In this document: in pieces, positions 41,283 to 49,983 of the stretch
Position numbering within the stretch: the first letter of the stretch is position 1
How the letters are laid out: each line of letters starts with the position of its first letter
NCBI GenBank assembly: GCA_036251705.1
Contig: CP133959.1
Location: 1,116,001-1,180,000 of the forward strand
Source of the DNA: Orbaceae bacterium lpD01
Lineage (GTDB): Bacteria; Pseudomonadota; Gammaproteobacteria; Enterobacterales; Orbaceae
Reading direction: 5' to 3'
DNA: 64,000 nucleotides
Made by a program: the position numbers and the translations under genes
Notes under the pieces: model-generated
Databases searched by the model: none
What the model saw: the letters and a program-made list of their open reading frames with translations, nothing else
What the model was told of the DNA's origin: nothing

Positions 41283-41319
41283 ACCGGTGAAGTCTCTGCT
41301 CTGATAAAGACTTTACCGG
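41283..41319 (-). terminator. Terminator of the M20 amidohydrolase gene
   Basis: ACCGGTGAAGTCT and AGACTTTACCGG pair with one mismatch around a 12-base loop. On the minus strand TCTGTTTTGC follows. It lies 20 bases after the gene. Confidence 0.65.
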
Positions 41320-41339
41320 CGCTTTGAGAGGCTGAAAAA

Positions 41340-42509
41340 TTATTTACCCAGTACCGATTTGACGATTTCTACCCAGTAACTTGCCCCATAGCTTAAGAGC
41401 TTATCGTTAAAGTCGAAAGCGGGGTTGTGTAAACCGGCGCCTTTACCGGCTCCTAACCAGATGTAGCCCCCCGGTTTTTGTTGTAACATAAAGGCAAAAT
41501 CTTCAGACCCCATTTGCGGATTCGGTTGAGTATTGACCTGATCGTGCCCTACCACGGCTCGAGCCGCGTTAATGGCAATCTCGGTCTCTTTGACAGAATT
41601 GATGGTAGCTGGATAACGACGTTGATACATCACCTCGATTTGAACATTCATGGCCGAGCCAATACCCGAGGCAATCGCTTTAATGCGTTGCTCAATATTA
41701 TCCTGGACTTCCGGTCTGAATGTTCTGACGGTGCCGCGTAAGATAGCCTCTTGAGGTAACACATTCCAGGTATCGCCACTATGTACTTGGGTAATACTCA
41801 CTACCCCAGCATCCAGCGGATCAACATTACGGCTCATAATGCTTTGCAGCGCCGTGATAAGCTGGCCGGCCGCAACAATCGTATCATGGCCGAAATGGGG
41901 CGCCGCAGCATGTGCACCGACACCATTGATAGTAATTTCAAAAATATCATAGGCGGCCATTAGCGGGCCTGATTTAATCGCAAATTCGCCAAATGGCATA
42001 TTTGGCCAGTTATGCATACCATAAATAGATTCAATCGGGAGTTCATCAAATAAACCATTTTCAACCATGACACGGCCACCGCCTTCGTTCTCTTCCGCAG
42101 GCTGAAAAATCAAGGCCAAGGTACCGGCAAAATCACGGTGCTGCGCCAGATATTTAGTGGCGCCAAGAAGCATGGCGGTATGACCATCATGGCCACAAGC
42201 ATGCATTTTGCCTGGTATTGTTGAACAGTGATGAATACTATTTTTTTCTTGTACATCTAATGCATCAATATCAGCGCGCAAACCTAACCAAGGACCCGGT
42301 TTATGGCCATGAATAATCGCAACCAGTCCGGTCGGTGCAAAGTGTTTATAAATTTTATCGACACCAAATTCAGTCAGTTTTTTTTCCAGGTACTGCGTGG
42401 TATTAAACTCTTCAAAAGCGGTTTCTGGGTGTGCATGTAAATGATGACGCCATTCGATCATCTCATGTTCTAACGCGGCAATCTCGGGTTTTATATTCAA
42501 GTTAATCAT
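41340..42509 (-). CDS. M20-family amidohydrolase (HipO/aminoacylase-like)
   Basis: Cytoplasmic zinc-dependent hydrolase of N-acyl amino acids (hippurate or N-acetyl amino acids). It has 389 residues, typical of the family. Metal-binding motifs in order: ACGHDGHTAMLLGA (about 103-116), QPAEENEGGGRVMVENG (about 139-155) and the lid/dimerisation domain with VNGVGAHAAAPH (about 196-207) and a C-terminal MGSEDFAFML. AAGGAAACC lies before the ATG. The neighbouring symporter could import released alanine or glycine. Substrate is not decided: HipO, AbgA and ILR1-like proteins share these motifs. Confidence 0.85.
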   Translation of the reverse strand: MINLNIKPEIAALEHEMIEWRHHLHAHPETAFEEFNTTQYLEKKLTEFGVDKIYKHFAPTGLVAIIHGHKPGPWLGLRADIDALDVQEKNSIHHCSTIPGKMHACGHDGHTAMLLGATKYLAQHRDFAGTLALIFQPAEENEGGGRVMVENGLFDELPIESIYGMHNWPNMPFGEFAIKSGPLMAAYDIFEITINGVGAHAAAPHFGHDTIVAAGQLITALQSIMSRNVDPLDAGVVSITQVHSGDTWNVLPQEAILRGTVRTFRPEVQDNIEQRIKAIASGIGSAMNVQIEVMYQRRYPATINSVKETEIAINAARAVVGHDQVNTQPNPQMGSEDFAFMLQQKPGGYIWLGAGKGAGLHNPAFDFNDKLLSYGASYWVEIVKSVLGK

Positions 42510-42997
42510 ATCGGTTTCCTTTTCAAAAATAGGGCCTACACCAAGTTCATCACCAAGTCCATTTTGCCTGTCTGAACGGTTTAATTTTGTACTTATTATA
42601 TACTGTTCAATAGAACGGATGCACGTAATAAGTTCGCTATTACTCTAATTGCTATTTCAGTTGTGATTCTCTGTTAGCATAATCACCATGCTGCTTTGCA
42701 AGATGATAAACGGTCATGCTTATCTGTCATTGTTTCACAGTCAGGTGCAGTGAAACAGATTGCTAAGCTCATGAAAGTGACAAGCGATGTGAGCATCAAT
42801 TATGCAACTGACTGAGTGAGATACGCTGGGTTAATTTGTACAAATACAAATAGTTATCTGTTTTTAAATATGCTAAGTTAAAACCAGAAAGAGAAGGCAA
42901 GTCTGCTTTATTCTGCTTTTGACGCCTGTCAGCATACGGATATTGCCGATAATGATAATTAAGATTTATTCATTGATAAAAACATAGGAGTAATGTG
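42510..42997. other. Divergent gap between the amidohydrolase and catalase genes
   Basis: No gene is seen. It must hold both promoters. I looked for an OxyR-type repeated ATAG/CTAT pattern upstream of the catalase gene and could not support one. Confidence 0.4.
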
Positions 42998-44461
42998 ATG
43001 ACATCTAAAAATAGACTAACTGGCGCCAATGGAGCCCCTATTGCTAATAATCAAAATTCAAGAACCGCAGGGGATAGAGGACCGGTTTTACTTGACGATT
43101 ATCATTTAGTTGAGAAGCTCGCTCACTTTAATCGTGAAAATATTCCGGAAAGACGCGTGCATGCCAAAGGATCGGCGGCACATGGTATCTTTACGGTCAC
43201 CCAGGATATTTCACAGTACAGCTATGCGGATTTATTTAGTCATATTGGCAAACAGACGCCGGTTTTTGTGCGTTTTTCCACTGTGGGTGGCGAGCGCGGT
43301 TCAGCTGATACCGCGCGTGATCCACGTGGATTTGCGGTAAAGCTCTACACGCAGCAGGGTAACTGGGATATTGTGGGCAATAATACCCCGGTTTTCTTTA
43401 TTCGTGACGCGATTAAGTTTCCCGATTTTATTCATACGCAAAAGCGTGATCCCAGAACCAATTTAAAAGATCCTCGTATGATGTGGGATTTTTGGTCATT
43501 ATCACCCGAGTCGTTACATCAAGTCACTATTCTATTTTCTGATCGTGGTATTCCTGATGGTTATCGCCACATGCATGGTTATGGTAGTCATACTTATAGT
43601 TTGATTAATCATAATGGCATTCGCTATTGGGTCAAATGGCATTTTCGTACTGAACAAGGCATTAAAAATCTACCGCCGCAAAAGGCTAAAGAGCTCGAAG
43701 GAACCCATGCCGATTATGCGCAAGAGGATTTATATCAGGCCATCGAGCAAGGCAATTATCCTCGATGGCGTCTGTATATGCAGATTATGACGGAGGCGCA
43801 AGCACAGCAGCATTCAACCAATCCATTCGATGTGACCAAAGTGTGGTCGCAAAAACAGTATCCGCTGATTGAGGTTGGTTTGATGGAGCTTAATCGTAAT
43901 CCAGACAACTATTTTGCCGAAGTGGAACAGGCTGCATTTGCACCGAGTAATGTCGTGCCTGGCGTTGGCTTATCACCGGATAAAATGTTGCAAGGCCGGG
44001 TGTTTGCTTACGCTGATGCACAGCGCTATCGTATTGGCACTAATTATCAACAGTTACCAATTAATAAACCGGTTTGTCCTTATCATAACTATCAACGTGA
44101 TGGAGCGATGCGTCTGGATGGTAATAGTGGTGGTGATGCCAATTATGAACCGAACAGTTTTGACAATTTACCGAAACAACAACCGCAATATGAAGAGCCA
44201 GATCTCCATTTAGGGGATGTCAATGCCGGTCATCACGATCACCGTATCGATGGCGATTATTACTCACAGGCGGGTGATCTGTTCCGATTGATGAACGATA
44301 GTCAAAAACAGCTATTGATCGATAATATTGTTGGTTCGATAAAACAGGTCGATGAGTCTATTCAAGTAAAACAGATTCAACATTTTTATTATGCTGATCC
44401 GGCTTATGGTGAAGGAGTGGCAAAAGGTTTGGGTCTTGATATCAATAAAATCATGCAATAA
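42998..44461 (+). CDS. katA: Monofunctional haem catalase (clade 3, small subunit)
   Basis: Cytoplasmic enzyme that dismutates hydrogen peroxide. It has 487 residues from ATG 42998, with AGGAG 7 bases upstream (an adjacent GTG at 42995 is less likely). Active-site His lies in [12 protein letters not shown] (about residue 53), the distal Asn in [21 protein letters not shown], and the proximal haem-ligand Tyr in [14 protein letters not shown] (about 333-346). The size fits small-subunit clade 3 catalases such as Haemophilus HktE and many KatA. It stands alone. Peroxide induction is likely but no operator was identified. Confidence 0.95.
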   Translation: MTSKNRLTGANGAPIANNQNSRTAGDRGPVLLDDYHLVEKLAHFNRENIPERRVHAKGSAAHGIFTVTQDISQYSYADLFSHIGKQTPVFVRFSTVGGERGSADTARDPRGFAVKLYTQQGNWDIVGNNTPVFFIRDAIKFPDFIHTQKRDPRTNLKDPRMMWDFWSLSPESLHQVTILFSDRGIPDGYRHMHGYGSHTYSLINHNGIRYWVKWHFRTEQGIKNLPPQKAKELEGTHADYAQEDLYQAIEQGNYPRWRLYMQIMTEAQAQQHSTNPFDVTKVWSQKQYPLIEVGLMELNRNPDNYFAEVEQAAFAPSNVVPGVGLSPDKMLQGRVFAYADAQRYRIGTNYQQLPINKPVCPYHNYQRDGAMRLDGNSGGDANYEPNSFDNLPKQQPQYEEPDLHLGDVNAGHHDHRIDGDYYSQAGDLFRLMNDSQKQLLIDNIVGSIKQVDESIQVKQIQHFYYADPAYGEGVAKGLGLDINKIMQ

Positions 44462-44762
44462 ATAGACTTAAGCGCGATGAGCGTAACGCTACCGTTGAGA
44501 GGTTAGGCATGGATACATTGTCTGACCTTTTTTAAGTCATGTTATGCTACTATGTTGAATCATTATCGAAGGTTAGGCGAATATCGGTCTATTTTGCTGG
44601 TTTATGCCAAGGCATTTTTTTAATTGAAGCACACAATAGTAGTGCCGCTGCCAATCATTTGCGTATATACTATTGGAGCGTAACTATTGATGATCATGAC
44701 TGTAGGTATTGATCTCAATATCAATGGACATGATTCAAATAAAGACAAAAAGGAGAGAGGAA
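44462..44762. other. Gap between katA and the lipoprotein gene
   Basis: 301 bases with no coding sequence or clear terminator noticed. Confidence 0.35.
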
Positions 44763-45422
44763 ATGAAAATACCTGCGTTAATTATTTCGGTATTTAGTGC
44801 TGTGCTTATTTTATCTGGCTGTACAACTGACCCCTATAGTGGTGAATCTCAAGCGGCTAAAACGGGCACGGGTGCGGCGATTGGTAGCTTGGTGGGTGCA
44901 GGTATCGGTGTGTTGGCCTCATCTAAAAGTGATCGCGGTAAAGGTGCTTTGATTGGCGCAGCTTCCGGTGCGGCATTAGGTGGTGGCATTGGTGCTTATA
45001 TGGATGCGCAGGAGAGCAAATTGCGTAATCAATTACGCGGTTCTGGCGTCAGCGTTACGCGTAACGGTAACAATGTGATTTTAAATATGCCAAATAGCGT
45101 GACCTTTGATACTAACAGCTCGGTTTTAAAACCAGCGGGTGCCAATACCTTAATGAGTGTCGCTTTAGTGCTGAAAGAGTACAACAAAACGGCGATTAAT
45201 ATTACCGGACACACTGACTCAACCGGTAGCGTTGCAACAAATCAACGTCTATCACTTGAACGCGCGAATAGTGTGGCGAATATGTTAATTCAGCAAAATG
45301 TTGCAGCAGGTCGTATGTACACTTATGGCGCAGGTTCAACACAACCGATTGCTTCAAATAGCAATGAGAGTGGCCGTGCTGAAAACCGTCGTGTTGAGAT
45401 CACGCTTTCACCATTACAATAA
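44763..45422 (+). CDS. yiaD: YiaD-like OmpA-domain lipoprotein
   Basis: Outer membrane lipoprotein that binds peptidoglycan through an OmpA C-terminal domain. From ATG 44763 (AGGAGAGAGG upstream) it has 219 residues. The lipobox LSGC places the lipidated Cys at about residue 20. A glycine-zipper region follows (GTGAAIGSLVGAGIGVLAS and GALIGAASGAALGGGIGAYM, about 35-80). The OmpA-like domain (about 100-215) has NITGHTDSTGS and LSLERANSVANML, with the peptidoglycan-contacting Asp and Arg (ENRRVEI). E. coli YiaD (219 residues) is the same size and layout. A strong terminator follows. Confidence 0.92.
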   Translation: MKIPALIISVFSAVLILSGCTTDPYSGESQAAKTGTGAAIGSLVGAGIGVLASSKSDRGKGALIGAASGAALGGGIGAYMDAQESKLRNQLRGSGVSVTRNGNNVILNMPNSVTFDTNSSVLKPAGANTLMSVALVLKEYNKTAINITGHTDSTGSVATNQRLSLERANSVANMLIQQNVAAGRMYTYGAGSTQPIASNSNESGRAENRRVEITLSPLQ

Positions 45423-45477
45423 GATTATCGACGAACAGAGCAAGCTGATTATCTTGCTTGATTGTTGAGAATTAACC

Positions 45478-45502
45478 GGCGGTTTAATACCGCCTTTTTT
45501 TA
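45478..45502 (+). terminator. Terminator after yiaD
   Basis: GGCGGT and ACCGCC pair over TTAAT and are followed by an 8-base T run, 56 bases after the stop codon. Confidence 0.88.
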
Positions 45503-45645
45503 TTGTATTTATTTTCTAATCAGCGCTTTTTATCAACCTAGTCATTAATTTATTAGGGCACTGTTTAGATAATTTATCTGATACGGTTATCTTTCAATGA
45601 ATAGACTATTTTGAACGTGCTTAACCGATAATTGTTAAAGCAAAT

Positions 45646-45673
45646 AAAAACACCCTCATTTGAGGGTGTTTTT
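45646..45673. terminator. Bidirectional terminator after ubiT
   Basis: AAAAACACCCTCA and TGAGGGTGTTTTT form a perfect 13-bp stem with a TT loop. It lies 22 bases after the ubiT stop codon on the minus strand and has U-rich ends in both directions. Confidence 0.88.
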
Positions 45674-45694
45674 ATTACTATGAATATTGATTTG

Positions 45695-46183
45695 TTAGTA
45701 TCTCGATTGACCTTTTTCAATAAAATCGGCACATTTTTCCAGTGTCATTCTGAGGGATTTTGGCATGGTATCGAGATCAATCGAATCCATCAGATTTTTG
45801 ATGTTCAGTCCCAGCTCAGTATCACCTTCAATGATTAAACGGCGCTGAAAGAACAACGTATCCGGATCTTGTCGACGGGTCGCGATCAAGATTAAATCAT
45901 TAGTTTCGCCACTAAAGGCCACATCGGCAATTTCATCAGGGCTGACACAAAGCTTGCCATCAATTAAACTGACAAACCAGATCAGTTGAATATCTCTGAC
46001 CTCAATCTTAAGCCAACGATCTTCTAAAAAATCGAGCTCGCCATCGGCTAAAGCTTGTTCAAACTGACGGCGTAGCAGCTGCTCGATAACCTGTTTTTTT
46101 AAACCAAACGGGATGTAACGTAGGGTCAACGACAGTACCGAAGGTGTCTTTTTTAAAACAAGTGCGTGTAATTTTTTATACAT
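45695..46183 (-). CDS. ubiT: UbiT, SCP2-type factor for anaerobic ubiquinone synthesis
   Basis: Cytoplasmic lipid-binding accessory protein. With UbiU and UbiV, UbiT supports the O2-independent ubiquinone pathway in E. coli. It has 162 residues (E. coli 174, which has a longer C-terminus). The SCP2 sterol-carrier fold covers about 25-150, with ADGELDFLEDRWLKIEVRD, KLCVSP and QDPDTLFFQRRLIIEGDTELGL (the last split here: QDPDTLFFQRR then LIIEGDTELGL), close to E. coli YhbT. No ubiU or ubiV lies beside it. It is transcribed after yjcE on the minus strand, 19 bases away, so possibly cotranscribed. Confidence 0.9.
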   Translation of the reverse strand: MYKKLHALVLKKTPSVLSLTLRYIPFGLKKQVIEQLLRRQFEQALADGELDFLEDRWLKIEVRDIQLIWFVSLIDGKLCVSPDEIADVAFSGETNDLILIATRRQDPDTLFFQRRLIIEGDTELGLNIKNLMDSIDLDTMPKSLRMTLEKCADFIEKGQSRY

Positions 46184-46202
46184 GCTAATCCTTTATCCTA
46201 TA

Positions 46203-47825
46203 TTAATTGTCTTCAGCTAACATAGTTTCATATAACACTAAGTCATAGCTCAGACGTTCAAATATGTCATCACTAATCTGTTTTTTGGCTTTTAACTGAT
46301 AAAGCGCTGAACGTTCGGCACCGATAGCGACCAGACGCATACGTCGTTCAAGATTCTCTGCCTCGAGCGCTTTCTCTTCTTGATTTTTAAGACCGGTGCG
46401 GCGACGTAACGAGCTAATGACGCGCGAGCCGACCTCTTTGACAATTTCATTATCAATTTCATGGGTAGTACTTTCTTGTAAGTTAGCCTGCATTTTCTCC
46501 AGTGAGGTAATCGCTTCTTCAGCCATAATCCCTTTGGCATACATCTCTTCACGTAGGCTTTCACTATTATCGAGTATCACTTTACCACCTAACAACAGTG
46601 GTAAAACGAATACCGCAGTAATCAAGGAGATAAGAATAACGCCGGCTGCAATAAAGACCAGTTCATAACGGCCAGTAATACTGATAGGGATTGAGAGCAC
46701 ACCGGCAAGGGTAATCGCTCCGCGTACGCCAGCAAAAGTAGAGATTAATAGATCACGCGTGCTATATTTTGTAAAGGCAAGGGGTCTTTTGCGATTAATT
46801 GACTCAGATAAGTTTTTCATTAACCACAGCCATAAGAAACGTGTGCCCATCAGCGCGAGATAAACAAAAACAACAATCACCGCCAGTTCCCATAACTCAA
46901 TGGTGGAATCGCGCTGGTTTTCTAAATAAGTATTACTCACAATACGGGGTAACTGAATACCGAGTAAAATAAACACAAATCCATTAAATACAAAAGTGAG
47001 CATCGACCAGGTGCTGTCTGATTGGAGTCGAATGTTCAGCGGCGCATTACGCATCATACCGGATTGATTCACGGTCATACCGGCACTCACTGCTGCTAAG
47101 ATACCAGAAAAACCAATATGCTCAGCAATCAGATAGACCGCAAAAGGGAGTAAGAACAGCAGGACGATTTGCACAGCCGGATCTTGTGAGGTTAAATTAT
47201 TGAGTTTACGTAATATCCGCGTATAAACCCAGGTGACCAGAAAGCCAGTGGCCAGACCACCAATCGCGACAAACAAGAAATTGAGCGAGATATGAAAAAG
47301 ATTAAACTCCATCTGACCGACGGCGATTAAAATCGCAAATTTTAAACAGACCAGACCAGAAGCATCATTCATCAGGGCTTCACCCTCAATGATTTCCATT
47401 TTATTTTTTTCAATGCGCCCTTTACCGACGATACCGGAGAGTGCCACAGCATCAGTAGGTGAAAGCACTGCCGCTAAAGCGAATGACGCTGCGAGCGAGA
47501 CATTCGGTAACAGCCAATGCATCAGATAACCTAAGGCCACCACGGTAATAATCACTAATACTAAGGCCAGCCCAACCATTTCGCGAATATTGTGCACAAA
47601 ATCTTTTAAGATGGTATGTCGACCATCGGCAAACAGTAAGGGGGGAATAAATAAGACAAGAAAGAGTTCAGGATCAAATTCAACATAAAAACCAAATGCG
47701 GCCAGTAAACAACCTAATGCAATTTGCATCAATGGCAGTGGAATTTGAAAGGGCAATAATTTTACTGCGACACCTGATAGTGAAACAAGCAGGATAAGAA
47801 TCAAGATACTTGAGAATAGTTCCAT
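46203..47825 (-). CDS. yjcE: CPA1-family Na+/H+ antiporter, YjcE-like
   Basis: Inner-membrane cation/proton exchanger, probably Na+ (or K+) out, H+ in. It has 540 residues (E. coli YjcE 549), with about 12 membrane segments up to residue 410 and a cytosolic C-terminal tail. CPA1 motifs are clear: FDPELFLVLFIPPLLFADG (about 50-68), LSPTDAVALSGIVGKG (about 122-137) with the transport Asp, and GEALMNDASGL (about 147-157) with the ND pair. FAGVRGAITLAGVLSIP is the conserved TM10 segment. The C-terminal tail (about 420-540) is helical and charged, with LERRMRLVAIGAERSALY as in YjcE. Confidence 0.92.
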   Translation of the reverse strand: MELFSSILILILLVSLSGVAVKLLPFQIPLPLMQIALGCLLAAFGFYVEFDPELFLVLFIPPLLFADGRHTILKDFVHNIREMVGLALVLVIITVVALGYLMHWLLPNVSLAASFALAAVLSPTDAVALSGIVGKGRIEKNKMEIIEGEALMNDASGLVCLKFAILIAVGQMEFNLFHISLNFLFVAIGGLATGFLVTWVYTRILRKLNNLTSQDPAVQIVLLFLLPFAVYLIAEHIGFSGILAAVSAGMTVNQSGMMRNAPLNIRLQSDSTWSMLTFVFNGFVFILLGIQLPRIVSNTYLENQRDSTIELWELAVIVVFVYLALMGTRFLWLWLMKNLSESINRKRPLAFTKYSTRDLLISTFAGVRGAITLAGVLSIPISITGRYELVFIAAGVILISLITAVFVLPLLLGGKVILDNSESLREEMYAKGIMAEEAITSLEKMQANLQESTTHEIDNEIVKEVGSRVISSLRRRTGLKNQEEKALEAENLERRMRLVAIGAERSALYQLKAKKQISDDIFERLSYDLVLYETMLAEDN

Positions 47826-48101
47826 GGCTTCATCTTCAATTTATTGTTAGTTATATTTGCTAGAGTATAACGGATCTTCAACAAAATTTCAGTCGAAAAA
47901 AGTGAATTTTTTACTTATTTAATTAAAACTATGCGTTGAAAAAGGGGGATGTGCTGACTGATGAGTGATGCTTTTCCTCTCAGGAAAACGCGTTTAATTG
48001 CTGTAAGATTTTTCATTCTAATATCAAAATCGGATAGATAGAATCTATGGGTGAAGTGATGGAAAACCGGTGAGGTTGGTTTGATGCTATGATAAGGCAT
48101 A
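47826..48101. other. Gap between yjcE promoter and the adenine deaminase operon
   Basis: Contains presumably the yjcE promoter. A 74-codon minus-strand frame (47915-48139) runs through the terminator and is not believed. Confidence 0.4.
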
Positions 48102-48127
48102 AAAAATGGCGTTATCACGCCATTTTT
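48102..48127 (-). terminator. Terminator of the adenine deaminase operon
   Basis: AAAAATGGCGT and ACGCCATTTTT form a perfect 11-bp stem with a 4-base loop (TATC), 20 bases after the stop codon; the T-rich arm is on the minus strand. Confidence 0.9.
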
Positions 48128-48147
48128 ATTATCGGTCAAGTCTGAAT

Positions 48148-49890
48148 CTAATCGTGAATGCAGAGATCAATCGGCTGATAGGTTTTCACATTAAAGAGGC
48201 CGGTGGAGGTTAATTTCAACGCCGGAATCACCGGTAACGTCATAAACACCAACGTCATTAAAGGGTGTGCCTGAGGATTAATATCTAAGGCTTCTCGCGC
48301 CACTTTAATCATCTGCTCTAAGTTTTGAGCGACCTCTTGCGCGGGTTTATCGGACATTAAGCCGGCCACTGGTAGCGCCAGATGCGCCAGAATTTGGCCA
48401 TTTTGGCAGAGTGAGAAACCACCGCCCATCTGCTCAACATCTTTGACGGCGGTAAGCATATCTTGATCATTATCCCCGACAACGACGATATTGTGTGAGT
48501 CATGGGCAACGGTGACGGCAATCGCGCCATTTTTTAAGCCATAATTGGCGATAATGCCCAAACCAATATTGCCGGTTGCATGATGACGTTCTATCACGGC
48601 TAACTTATTTAAACCCGGATTGAGTGTGGCATCAAAATGACCCAGCTGATCTTGGTTTACCTCAAGCTGTAGATGTTCAGTCAGTACGCTACCCGGATTA
48701 ACCCCAATCACATTGACTTTACCGCTGGTTAATGGCAGCTGAAAACTTTCAGCACTCAGTGGAGCTAAACGAACGCTATTGAGTACGCTATCGGATATAT
48801 AGTCAGACCAGTCGATGAGCAACTGACCTTGATAAGCTATCTGTTTTCCAGCCACAAAGACATGCGTTGGTTTGAAGCTGTGTAAATCTTCTACAATCAA
48901 TAAATCCGCATCATAGTTTGGTGCAATGGCGCCTTTATTTTTTAAACGAAAGCACTCTGCCGCATTGAGTGTTGCCATGGTAATGGCAATTAACGGATCT
49001 AACCCATGCTCAACTGCTAAGCGTAAACTTTTATTGATATGGCCGGTACTTAAAATATCTGCCGCTTCTCGGTCATCGGTACATAAAACGCAGCGACGTG
49101 CATTCGCGGGCGTGATTGCTGGCAGTAGATTTAACAAGTCTTTACAGGTTGAACCTTCGCGTAGCAGGATATATTGACCTAAACGTAGACGATCGATCAT
49201 CTCTTGCGGGGTGCTACACTCATGATCGGTCATAATACCGCCCATCACATAGGCATTTAACGCTTTGCCGCTAACGCCAGGGCTATGACCATCTATCACG
49301 CGATCGTGATCTTTGGCCATCCAGAGCTTATCCATCATCTTATCGGCGTGATTAATTACACTAGGATAATCCATGACTTCACCTAAACCATTAACGCCCG
49401 GTTCGTTGATCAGTTTGACTAAATCGGCCGCTTGCAGTATCGCGCCGGCTTGCTCAAACGGCGTTGCTGGCACACACGAGGGTAACATGATCTGTACATT
49501 AAGTGGCGTTTTTTTAGCTGATTCAAGCATAAAACGGATACCATCAAGACCACAGACATTGGCGATTTCATGGGGATCAGCTATTACTGTTGTGGTACCA
49601 AAAGGTAATATACAGCGGGCAAATTGGGCCGGCGTGAGCGAGGATGATTCAATATGAACATGACCATCAATTAAACCCGGCATAACATAGCCACCCTCGG
49701 CATCAAAAATCTCTTTCGCTTGATAATCAGCACCATAACCGATAATTTTGCCATGACCAATCGCAAGGGGACCGGCAACGATTTGTTGGTTATAAACATC
49801 AATCACTTTACAATTGGTGATTAATAGATCCACGGCTTTTTTACCGGCGGCCATATCAATTAAATCATTCAGCTGTTGTCTTTTTGTCAT
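48148..49890 (-). CDS. ade: Adenine deaminase
   Basis: Cytoplasmic metal-dependent amidohydrolase converting adenine to hypoxanthine and ammonia. Start 49890 has GAGGTGTTCT upstream and gives 580 residues (E. coli 588, B. subtilis AdeC about 577). The full set of family motifs is present: DGHVHIES (H77/H79), DPHEIANV (105-112), GEVMDYP (170-176), DGHSPG (200-205), TDHE (221-224) and CTDD (270-273). The C-terminal domain holds VTVAHDSHNIVVVGDND and SLPVIPALKLTSTGLFNV. It is the last gene of permease-deaminase-like-deaminase, suggesting that imported adenine is the substrate. Confidence 0.94.
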   Translation of the reverse strand: MTKRQQLNDLIDMAAGKKAVDLLITNCKVIDVYNQQIVAGPLAIGHGKIIGYGADYQAKEIFDAEGGYVMPGLIDGHVHIESSSLTPAQFARCILPFGTTTVIADPHEIANVCGLDGIRFMLESAKKTPLNVQIMLPSCVPATPFEQAGAILQAADLVKLINEPGVNGLGEVMDYPSVINHADKMMDKLWMAKDHDRVIDGHSPGVSGKALNAYVMGGIMTDHECSTPQEMIDRLRLGQYILLREGSTCKDLLNLLPAITPANARRCVLCTDDREAADILSTGHINKSLRLAVEHGLDPLIAITMATLNAAECFRLKNKGAIAPNYDADLLIVEDLHSFKPTHVFVAGKQIAYQGQLLIDWSDYISDSVLNSVRLAPLSAESFQLPLTSGKVNVIGVNPGSVLTEHLQLEVNQDQLGHFDATLNPGLNKLAVIERHHATGNIGLGIIANYGLKNGAIAVTVAHDSHNIVVVGDNDQDMLTAVKDVEQMGGGFSLCQNGQILAHLALPVAGLMSDKPAQEVAQNLEQMIKVAREALDINPQAHPLMTLVFMTLPVIPALKLTSTGLFNVKTYQPIDLCIHD

Positions 49891-49935
49891 AGAACACCTC
49901 AAACTTATTTAATCATTCCAATAATCCACGAGCAC

Positions 49936-49980
49936 TGATACCCCTCACTAAGCGATTAACTTGCTTAGTGAGGGGTATCA
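49936..49980 (-). other. 18-bp perfect intercistronic hairpin
   Basis: TGATACCCCTCACTAAGC and GCTTAGTGAGGGGTATCA form an 18-bp perfect stem with a 9-base loop, between the stop of the upstream deaminase-like gene and the start of ade. No T tract follows on the minus strand, so mRNA stabilisation, partial termination or a processing site is more likely than full termination. Confidence 0.75.
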
Positions 49981-49983
49981 CGA

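Noticed and set aside
42800-42990. OxyR site upstream of katA
   Set aside because: ATAG-like fragments occur by chance in AT-rich DNA; the spaced fourfold pattern is not met.
47915-48139. 74-codon minus-strand frame downstream of yjcE
   Set aside because: It overlaps the terminator of the adenine deaminase operon, and its product has no recognisable features.
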